Of a stretch of 64,000 nucleotides of DNA, positions 56,868 to 64,000 are shown in pieces. Position 1 is the first letter of the stretch, and the number at the start of each line of letters is the position of its first letter. This stretch comes from Gammaproteobacteria bacterium (GTDB lineage Bacteria; Pseudomonadota; Gammaproteobacteria; Steroidobacterales; Steroidobacteraceae). The DNA lies in assembly GCA_013289615.1 (NCBI GenBank), contig JABCZO010000016.1:1-64000 (forward strand). The letters are read 5' to 3'. Below the pieces are notes generated by a model, which was given only the letters and a program-made list of their open reading frames with translations, searched no databases and was not told where the DNA came from. The position numbers were made by a program, and so were the translations under genes.

Positions 56868-58039
56868 CGCAACGATTCAAGGATGCGCGGAAGCACGCGT
56901 TTGATGGTTGCCAGGTCGGCGCCGGGTGCCAGCAGGTCGATGTGAGGCAGCGCCGCCCGCATGCCGGCACTGGCCGGGCTCCATCCAGGTTGAGTTGAGA
57001 TTGGATTGATCCAGACAATGCGACGCGCGCGCCGTCGCAGCGCGCACAGTGCATCTGCCAGGATCTTCGGCTCGCCGGTGTCATAGCCGTCGCTGACGAT
57101 GATGACCGCGGTGCGCGAATGCACCCGGCGAGCCAGGTGATCGCGGTTGAAATCGCGCAGGCAATCGCCGATCCGGGTGCCACCGCCCCAGCCGGCGGCC
57201 AACAGGTGCATTTTTTCCTGGGCGCGCCATGGATCGGCATCGCGCAGCGCCTCGGAAATCGCGGTCAGGCGCGTGTGGAAAATAAAGCCGTATACGTCCG
57301 ATAGCTCGGCGGATAAAGCTCGGGCGAGTCGCAGGTAGAAAAAACTGTAGGCACTCATCGAGCGGCTCACGTCGAGCAGCAGCACGATTCTTGGCCTGAT
57401 CCTGCGCCGATTGCGCCACATCACCGACAGCGGCACGCCGCCGTGCTCGATGCTGCGGCGGATGGTGCCCGGCAGGTCGAATCGGCGCCCGCGCTGGGCG
57501 CGCGCCTCGCGTCGCACCCGCAGCCGCTTCATCTGGCGAGCAAGCCGTCGCATCAGCTCCTCGATGTCGCGCACCTCCTCGGCCCGAGCCAGATTGCGAA
57601 AGTCCGCGTTCTCAATCGACTCCTGCCGACTCGCCGCATAGCGTTCGGGCCGCTGCGGGTGATCGCCGGCGCCATCACGCGCCGGTCCCGCTAGCAGCGT
57701 TTTGTCCTGGTTTTCGTCCGACCAAGGTTTGCAAAAGAGTGCCGGGTCGCGCGACCCCTCGACAAATGCCTTTTTATTGGGGCGCAGGAAATAGGCGTCG
57801 AACAGTGCGTCAAAGCGGTGCCACTCGCTCGGCCGGCCGCATAGCAGCGCCTTGAGACTCCAGCGCAACATCTGCGGATGAAGGATTCCAACCCGGGATG
57901 CAGCGGCCAGCACCAGGCAGGCGTCACCGCCGCCGACGCCAAAACCATTGGCCTGCAGGAAGCCGCTGAATCCGGCCAGTCGGGACTGCAGCGCATCGGC
58001 CAGATCGAGGCTGACCGGCGTGTCGGCGATGCTCAGCAT
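56864..58039 (-). CDS. coxE: VWA-domain CoxE-like protein
   Basis: RIRPRIVLLLDVSRSMSAYSFFYLRLARALSAELSDVYGFIFHTRL MIDAS-type motif; VIIVSDGYDTGEP; in cox order. Confidence 0.92.
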   Translation of the reverse strand: MLSIADTPVSLDLADALQSRLAGFSGFLQANGFGVGGGDACLVLAAASRVGILHPQMLRWSLKALLCGRPSEWHRFDALFDAYFLRPNKKAFVEGSRDPALFCKPWSDENQDKTLLAGPARDGAGDHPQRPERYAASRQESIENADFRNLARAEEVRDIEELMRRLARQMKRLRVRREARAQRGRRFDLPGTIRRSIEHGGVPLSVMWRNRRRIRPRIVLLLDVSRSMSAYSFFYLRLARALSAELSDVYGFIFHTRLTAISEALRDADPWRAQEKMHLLAAGWGGGTRIGDCLRDFNRDHLARRVHSRTAVIIVSDGYDTGEPKILADALCALRRRARRIVWINPISTQPGWSPASAGMRAALPHIDLLAPGADLATIKRVLPRILESLR

Positions 58040-58932
58040 GCCGCCGCCATCCGACCCACGACTTCGGGCGTAAACGCGGTGCGGTCATCACGCGTCTTGA
58101 TGAGCGCCGCCAGGGATTCCAATATGGCATCGGTGGCATCCGGCCCGATGGCCGTGACGCCAAGGCGCAGCAGCGCCGCGGTCCAGTCGAGCGTCTCGGC
58201 AATGCCCGGCCTTTTCTGCAGATCCATGCGGCGCGTGTCCTGGACGAACTGCACCACCTGTCGCGCCAATTCGCCGGCCGCTTCGGGGGCGCGGATTTCG
58301 ACGATGGCGAGCTCCTTCTCGAACGAGGGGTATTCGACAAACTGGTACAGGCAGCGGCGTCGCAAGGCATCCGACAGCTCACGCGTGCCATTGGACGTCA
58401 CCACCACGAACGGAACGGATACCGCCGTCACGGTGCCTAGTTCCGGGATCGACATCTGGAAATCAGACAGCAGCTCGAGCAGGTAGGCCTCGAATGCCTC
58501 ATCTGCCCGATCGACTTCGTCGATCAGCAGCACCGGCGCATGCGTACAGCTGATCGCCTCGAGCAGCGGCCGCTTCAGCAGATATTGCTCCGAAAAGATA
58601 TCCTGCTCCTTGGCCGCGAGGCTGCGATCGTCCTGCTCGAGCAATTTGATCGCCAGCAGCTGACGCTGATAGTTCCATTCGTACATCGCCGAATGTGCAT
58701 CCAGCCCCTCATAGCACTGCAGGCGAATGAGCTGCGTGCCACGCACCGCGGCGAGCGCCTTTGCCACCTCGGTCTTGCCGACGCCGGCGTCGCCTTCGAG
58801 CAGCAGCGGGCGCTTCAACTGCGTCATCAGCAGCAGGGCCGCGGCAAAGCTGCGTTCGGCGATGTAGCCAACAGCCGCCAGCTGCTGCTGCAGCGCGGCC
58901 ACGTCCGCTACCCGTTGGGCGCCGGTACTCAC
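58033..58932 (-). CDS. coxD: MoxR/CoxD-like AAA+ ATPase
   Basis: KRPLLLEGDAGVGKTEVAKALAAVRGTQLIRLQCYEGLDAHSAMYEWNYQRQLLAI; APVLLIDEVDRADEAFEAYLLELLSDFQMSIPELG. GTG start at 58932 overlaps coxG stop (GTGA). Confidence 0.94.
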   Translation of the reverse strand: MSTGAQRVADVAALQQQLAAVGYIAERSFAAALLLMTQLKRPLLLEGDAGVGKTEVAKALAAVRGTQLIRLQCYEGLDAHSAMYEWNYQRQLLAIKLLEQDDRSLAAKEQDIFSEQYLLKRPLLEAISCTHAPVLLIDEVDRADEAFEAYLLELLSDFQMSIPELGTVTAVSVPFVVVTSNGTRELSDALRRRCLYQFVEYPSFEKELAIVEIRAPEAAGELARQVVQFVQDTRRMDLQKRPGIAETLDWTAALLRLGVTAIGPDATDAILESLAALIKTRDDRTAFTPEVVGRMAAAC

Positions 58933-59552
58933 GCCGTCTTCCTTGAAAATACGCCGCGAAACCACTGCTTGGCGACCACCCACAGCAGGGCCACGGCATT
59001 GAGCGCTGCGGCGGGTGGCGCCTCAGAGGCCGGACTGGTAGCGGGCGGCGACTGCGCCGCCGGCACCTGCGGGCCGCTCGCGGGCGGCGGCGGCTGGCGC
59101 GCCTGGACGCGTGCGGCAAAGTTGGCAGCAAACTGTCGCAGGATCTGGTCGGCGACGGTATCGATCATGCGGCCACCGAAAGTCGCCGCCCGACCGCTCA
59201 CCGACGCCTGGCAGCTGCCGGTCAAGGCACTGCTACCATCCTCGGTCGCACGGACAACCGCCGTCAGCTCGAGTGATGCTGCCGAGGATCCGGATCCGTC
59301 GGTGCCTTTGGCGGCCATGCTCAGCAAACGATTGGCCGCATCCAGCTGCTTCACCTCGACATCGCCCCGGAAAGACAGCGTCGCCGGCCCCAGCTTGACG
59401 GTCACCGTGCCTTTGTAATGCCGTTCATCGATTCGCTCGGTGATCTTCGCGCCCGGCATGCATGCCGCAACCAACTCAACGTCGGCGAGCACTTCCCAGG
59501 CAGCGGCTGGGCCGGCCGGCATCGGGAAGGTCCGCTCGAGCTGAACCTTCAC
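58929..59552 (-). CDS. coxG: CoxG-like SRPBCC-domain protein
   Basis: FPMPAGPAAAWEVLADVELVAACMPGAKITERIDERHYKGTVTVKLGPATLSFRGDVEV; C-terminal Pro/Ala linker and hydrophobic tail. Confidence 0.93.
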   Translation of the reverse strand: MKVQLERTFPMPAGPAAAWEVLADVELVAACMPGAKITERIDERHYKGTVTVKLGPATLSFRGDVEVKQLDAANRLLSMAAKGTDGSGSSAASLELTAVVRATEDGSSALTGSCQASVSGRAATFGGRMIDTVADQILRQFAANFAARVQARQPPPPASGPQVPAAQSPPATSPASEAPPAAALNAVALLWVVAKQWFRGVFSRKTA

Positions 59553-59558
59553 TGCACG

Positions 59559-61958
59559 CTACCGTTTGTTGACGCCAAGCGACTTGCAGTGCTGCCAGAC
59601 TCGAAACGACGTATGCGGCATGTCCATATGCGTGACACCCAGATGGGCGAAGGCGTCCACGACTGCATTGGTGAAACACGGGATGCCGCCCACGTGTGGC
59701 GATTCGGCGACGCCCTTGGCCCCAATCGGATGGTGCGGCGATGGCGTCACGGTGAAGTCGGTTTCCCACTTTGGCGTCTCTACCGAAGTCGGCAGGAAGT
59801 AGTCCATCAGGCTGTTGCCCAGATGGTTGCCGTTGTCGTCGAACGGTACTGCCTGGCCCATCGCCACTGCAAAGGCTTCCGTCAAGCCGCCGTGGATCTG
59901 CCCCTCGATAATCATCGGATTGATTCGGGTGCCACAGTCATCCAGCGCGTAGAAGCGCCGCACCTTGGTTTCACCGGTGTATTTGTCAATATCGACGACG
60001 CACACGTAGGCGCCAAATGGAAAGGTCATGTTAGGGGGATCGTAGTATTCGGTGGCGTCGAGTCCCTTCTCCATCCCGTCCGGCAGATTGCTGGTATGCG
60101 CAGCCATGGCAATTTCCTTCATCGTCTTGGCCGCCGCCGGATTGCCTTTCACACGGAAGCGATCCACGTCCCATTCCAGGTCGCGCTCGCCGACTTCGAG
60201 CAGGTGCGCTGCAATCTTCTTCGCCTTGTCCTTGATTTTGCGCGCGGCGCGGGCCGCCGCCGCGCCGCCCACGGGCGTCGAGCGCGAGCCCCAGGTCCCG
60301 GCTCCATACGGCGCCTTGTCGGTATCGCCCTCTTCGATCTGGATCTCCTCGGACGGCAACCCGAGTTCGGTGGCGATGATCTGCGCGTAAGTGGTCGCGT
60401 GCCCTTGTCCCTGGCTCATCGTACCCAGGCGCGCAATCGCGCTACCGGTCGGATTGACCCTGATATCGCAGCTGTCGAACAGGCCGATGCCGAGGATGTC
60501 GCACACTTTGGTGGGTCCGGCGCCCACGATTTCCGTAAAGGTGGAGATGCCTATGCCCATCAGCTGGCCGCTGGCACGCTTTGCCGCCTGCTCGGCGCGC
60601 AGGCCGTCGTAGTCCACCGCCTTCAACACCTTGTCGAGCGCCACGTGGTAATTGCCGCTGTCGAGCGTCCAGCCCAACGCGGTGGTGTAGGGGAATTGCT
60701 CTGGCTTGACAAAATTTCGCCTGCGGATCTCGGCCTTGTCCACACCCACTTTCTGCGCCAGCACGTCGATCATCCGCTCGATCAGGTACACCGCCTCGGT
60801 AACTCGCAGCGAGCAGCGATAAGCCACCCCGCCCGGCGCCTTGTTGGTGTAGACCGCGTCAACCCGGCAATAGGCCTTCGGAATATCGTAGGAGCCGGTA
60901 CAGATGCTGAACAATCCCGCCGGCAGCTTGGTTGCCGATACATGCGCATTGAAGGCACCGTGATCAGCGAGCGCACTGAAGCGCAGGGCCTTGATGCGGC
61001 CGTTGCTGTCGGCCGCCAGTTCGCCAATGCCATGGTAGTCGCGCGCGAATCCGGTGGTCGAAATGTTGTCGATACGCGACTCGATCCATTTGACCGGCAC
61101 CCCGGTGACTATCGATGCCACGATAGCCGCCACATAGCCCGGGTACACCGGTACCTTGTTGCCGAAGCCGCCGCCGATGTCGCCCCCCACAATCCGGATC
61201 TTGCTTTCAGGGATCCCCGAGAGCATGGCCACCACGGTACGCACCAGGTGCGGGGCCTGCGAGGTCATGTAAACCGTCAGCTGGCCGCGCACCTTGTCGA
61301 ACGAGGCTACGCAGCCACAGGTCTCGAGTGGGCACGGGTGAACCCGCGGATTCAGGATCTCCTCGCGTACCGTCACCGCCGCGCTGGCGAAAACCGCATC
61401 GGTGCCTGCCTTGTCGCCGGCCTCCCAGGTGAAGATATGATTCGGATGTGTGCGCGGACCGTGGCCGACGTTGTCCTTGTCGGCGATGTCTTCGCGAATC
61501 ACCGGCGCGTCCGCCGCCAGCGCCTTCCTGGGATCGACGACTGCCGGCAATTCCTCGTAATCAACCTCCACGGCCTCGGCTCCATCCGCGGCGGTGTAGC
61601 GATCGGTCGCAAGCACAAAGGCCACCTCCTGCAACTGGAACCAGACCTTCTTGTCGGCGAGCACCGCCTGCACGTCGCTGCCGAGCGTGGGCATCCAGTG
61701 CAAATTGACCGGCTTCAGGTCATCAGCGGTGAGCACCGCGACCACACCCGGGACCTTGAGGGCCTTGCTCTTGTCGATGGATTTTATCCGGGCGTGGGCG
61801 TAGGGACTGCGCACAATGGCGCCAAACAGCATTCCGGGCAGCTTGATGTCGTCCACGTAACTGCCCTGTCCGCGGATGAAGCGTGCGTCCTCCTTGCGCT
61901 TGCGCGAGGCGCCGACCCCCTCAAGCTTGTTTTCGCGTTGCAGCGTTTCCTCGGACAT
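59559..61958 (-). CDS. coxL: Aerobic CO dehydrogenase large subunit homologue (form I-like), molybdenum hydroxylase
   Basis: RFIRGQGSYVDDIKLPGMLFGAIVRSPYAHARIKSID; HPCPLETCGCVASFDKVRGQLTVYMTSQAPH; GGVAYRCSLRVTEAVYLIERMIDVLAQ; TPKWETDFTVTPSPHHPIGAKGVAESPHVGGIPC. Confidence 0.93.
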   Translation of the reverse strand: MSEETLQRENKLEGVGASRKRKEDARFIRGQGSYVDDIKLPGMLFGAIVRSPYAHARIKSIDKSKALKVPGVVAVLTADDLKPVNLHWMPTLGSDVQAVLADKKVWFQLQEVAFVLATDRYTAADGAEAVEVDYEELPAVVDPRKALAADAPVIREDIADKDNVGHGPRTHPNHIFTWEAGDKAGTDAVFASAAVTVREEILNPRVHPCPLETCGCVASFDKVRGQLTVYMTSQAPHLVRTVVAMLSGIPESKIRIVGGDIGGGFGNKVPVYPGYVAAIVASIVTGVPVKWIESRIDNISTTGFARDYHGIGELAADSNGRIKALRFSALADHGAFNAHVSATKLPAGLFSICTGSYDIPKAYCRVDAVYTNKAPGGVAYRCSLRVTEAVYLIERMIDVLAQKVGVDKAEIRRRNFVKPEQFPYTTALGWTLDSGNYHVALDKVLKAVDYDGLRAEQAAKRASGQLMGIGISTFTEIVGAGPTKVCDILGIGLFDSCDIRVNPTGSAIARLGTMSQGQGHATTYAQIIATELGLPSEEIQIEEGDTDKAPYGAGTWGSRSTPVGGAAAARAARKIKDKAKKIAAHLLEVGERDLEWDVDRFRVKGNPAAAKTMKEIAMAAHTSNLPDGMEKGLDATEYYDPPNMTFPFGAYVCVVDIDKYTGETKVRRFYALDDCGTRINPMIIEGQIHGGLTEAFAVAMGQAVPFDDNGNHLGNSLMDYFLPTSVETPKWETDFTVTPSPHHPIGAKGVAESPHVGGIPCFTNAVVDAFAHLGVTHMDMPHTSFRVWQHCKSLGVNKR

Positions 61959-61979
61959 GGCGATGTGCTCCTCTGAGCG

Positions 61980-62468
61980 TCACGCGGCAGCGGCCGACGA
62001 CAGCTTCCGTGCCGCCGACTGCACAGCCTTGACAATGTTCTGGTATCCCGTACAGCGGCAAAGATTCCCCGCCATCCAGTAGCGGATCTCCTCCTCGGTC
62101 GGATTGGGGTTTTCCTTAAGCAACCGGTAGGCGCGCGTGATCATTCCGGGCGTGCAGTAACCGCACTGCAGGGCGTGGTCGAGGTGAAAGGATTCCTGTA
62201 GCGCGTGCAATTCGCCGCTTTGGGCGAATCCCTCGATCGTCAGGACGCAGGCACCCTCACACTGTACCGTCAGCACGGTGCAGGACTTGACCGACATGGC
62301 ATTCAGATCCACGGTACAGGCGCCGCAATGGCTCGTCTCACAGCCGATGTGCGGGCCGGTATGCTGCAATTTCTCTCGCAGCGTGTGGATTAGCAGCTCA
62401 CGCGGCTCTACCACCACGTCGACGTCCTTGCCGTTCAGCTTGAACGATACCGCCTGCTTCTTGGCCAT
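61980..62468 (-). CDS. coxS: Aerobic CO dehydrogenase-type small subunit, 2x[2Fe-2S]
   Basis: [44 protein letters not shown]...[18 protein letters not shown]. Confidence 0.96.
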   Translation of the reverse strand: MAKKQAVSFKLNGKDVDVVVEPRELLIHTLREKLQHTGPHIGCETSHCGACTVDLNAMSVKSCTVLTVQCEGACVLTIEGFAQSGELHALQESFHLDHALQCGYCTPGMITRAYRLLKENPNPTEEEIRYWMAGNLCRCTGYQNIVKAVQSAARKLSSAAAA

Positions 62469-62495
62469 GATTCGCTCCTCGATCGGCAACAACGC

Positions 62496-63359
62496 CTAGG
62501 CCGCGCGCTGGCGCGCCGTGGTCAACGCCCGTATGGTCATCTCGCCGGCCATCGCGGTCTTGTATTCGGCATCGCCGCGCTGGTCGGCGCTCGGCGCACA
62601 GACGCTCATTGCCAGGCGTGCGGCCTGCAGGATAATCGCGTCATCGGGTCTGTTTCCGCGCAGCAGCGCTTCGGCTTCTGTGGCCCGCAGCGGCGTGGGG
62701 CCGACATTGGTCAAGGCGATCCGCACTTCCTGCACCCTACCGCCTTTCAAATGCAACACCACGGCTGCGGCCGCGGCGGCAAAGTCTCCGGTCTTGCGCT
62801 TCAATTTGGCGTAGCAGTAGCCGGCTCCCTGCGCCGGCACGGGGATTCGGACCTGCGTCATGATCTCGTCCGGCTTCATCGCCGTTTCATAGGTACCGAT
62901 GAAGAAGCCGTCAGCAGGCACGACACGCTCCCCACCGGCGCCGCGCAGGGCGAACGACGCAGCCAGTGCCAACATCAGCGCCGGATGGTCGTTGCCGGGG
63001 TCGCCGTGCGCGATGTCGCCGCCGATAGTGCCCTTGTAGCGCACCTGCGGGTCGGAGATCTGCCGGGCGCCTTCGACTAACAGCGGACATTTGGTCTGCA
63101 GCAGCTGCGACCAGATAATTTCGTTCTCCGTGGTCATCGCACCGATGAGCAGCGAATTGCCGTCCTGGCGGATGCCCTTTAATTCCGCAATCCCGCCCAG
63201 GTCGATCAGATGCCCAGGCTGCGCAAAGCGCAGCTTCATCATCGGCAGCAGGCTGTGGCCGCCGGCAAGCAGTTTTGCCTCGTCACCGAATTGCCTCAAT
63301 AGTCCGAGCGCATCCGGCAGGGTCTGCGGGGCATGGTACTCAAATGGGCGTGGGATCAT
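62496..63359 (-). CDS. coxM: Aerobic CO dehydrogenase-type medium subunit, FAD-binding
   Basis: LLAGGHSLLPMMKLRFAQPGHLIDL; VRYKGTIGGDIAHGDPGNDHPALMLAL; KLKRKTGDFAAAAAAVVL. Confidence 0.96.
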   Translation of the reverse strand: MIPRPFEYHAPQTLPDALGLLRQFGDEAKLLAGGHSLLPMMKLRFAQPGHLIDLGGIAELKGIRQDGNSLLIGAMTTENEIIWSQLLQTKCPLLVEGARQISDPQVRYKGTIGGDIAHGDPGNDHPALMLALAASFALRGAGGERVVPADGFFIGTYETAMKPDEIMTQVRIPVPAQGAGYCYAKLKRKTGDFAAAAAAVVLHLKGGRVQEVRIALTNVGPTPLRATEAEALLRGNRPDDAIILQAARLAMSVCAPSADQRGDAEYKTAMAGEMTIRALTTARQRAA

Positions 63360-63593
63360 CGGCTATTCCCCTATCCAGTTCGAGTCAGTTTTAGTATTGA
63401 TGGCAGCCGCCAAGCGGGCACGCGCTTCGCATCGACACGATCGTGGCTCGGTTATAATCGACCCGCCTGTGAAACGCGTCAAGCGCCGTTGGCGCGCCCA
63501 ACCGGCACGATGGCTCAGCACACAAATCGACGAAAGCCGCAGATGTAAAATGCATGGCCAGCTAGCAATCGCATCGCACCGGGCGCACGGTCG

Positions 63594-64000
63594 ATGAGTT
63601 CTTCACTGCAGCGCCTGTTGCCCCTGTTCGAGCGCGACCGGCAGCGCCATCAGCCGTTGGTACTTGCGACGCTGGTGCGCACCGACGGCTCTACCTACAC
63701 CAAACCCGGCGCACACATGCTCATCGCGGGCAGCGGCGAATACGCCGGACTGATTTCGGGCGGCTGCCTGGAGGGCGATCTGGCCGAGCACGGTCGCGCG
63801 GTGCTGGCCACCGGCATTGCCAAGCTGGCGCGGTACGACTCCCGCGGTCCTGAGGATCTGGTCTTTGGCCTGGGATCGGGCTGCGAAGGATCCATGGACA
63901 TACTGCTGCAGCGCCTGGACGATGCAAACGACTGGCAACCCCTCGAACGCCTGGCACTGGCCTGGCGCGAGCAGCGCGCACAGGCCCTGGTGCTGGTGGT
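63594..64000 (+). CDS. XdhC/CoxI-family protein (partial, runs off right edge)
   Basis: Plus frame from ATG 63594: MSSSLQRLLPLFERDRQRHQPLVLATLVRTDGSTYTKPGAHMLIAGSGEYAGLISGGCLEGDLAEHGRAVLATGIAKLARYDSRGPEDLVFGLGSGCEGSMDILLQRL. Open to window end, so missing from the ORF track. Confidence 0.93.
   Translation, partial: MSSSLQRLLPLFERDRQRHQPLVLATLVRTDGSTYTKPGAHMLIAGSGEYAGLISGGCLEGDLAEHGRAVLATGIAKLARYDSRGPEDLVFGLGSGCEGSMDILLQRLDDANDWQPLERLALAWREQRAQALVLV

Noticed and set aside
59418-61976. 852-aa plus-strand ORF
   Set aside because: Antisense shadow of coxL; low-plausibility composition, while the minus frame has clear molybdenum hydroxylase motifs.

Overview
GC-rich, densely coded bacterial chromosomal window; gene content and order look gammaproteobacterial. 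From left to right: (1) a mosaic junction at a tRNA-Lys gene, with a 5'-truncated YncE-like beta-propeller gene abutting a frameshifted, truncated tyrosine integrase; (2) a conserved housekeeping block on the minus strand, ruvC-ruvA-ruvB-ybgC-tolQ-tolR-tolA-tolB-pal-cpoB-queE-queC, with relA divergent; (3) sucA-sucB-lpd; (4) an ABC/HlyD/NodT efflux operon beside a TetR/CecR-like regulator with an AT-rich palindromic putative operator; (5) a tightly packed four-gene operon: TPR + DUF900-type alpha/beta hydrolase, uncharacterised coiled-coil secreted protein, OmpA-like protein, and a secreted caspase-fold protease with a DUF4384-like tail. I consider this the best candidate for an undescribed envelope-associated system; (6) a cluster of TetR, FAD oxidoreductase, TonB receptor, TPR-sulfotransferase and PNPOx-like genes with two matching palindromes; (7) PaiB-like, SSS symporter/DUF3311 and OYE genes; (8) two adjacent hybrid histidine kinases, one 2101 aa with an array of about 13 HAMP-like units and 276-bp DNA repeats; (9) a cox operon (M-S-L-G-D-E-F-mobA order) whose large subunit carries AYRCSLR in place of the canonical form I AYxCSFR loop, with a divergent XdhC/CoxI gene running off the right edge. 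All calls come from reading the sequence and ORF track; no database search was run.
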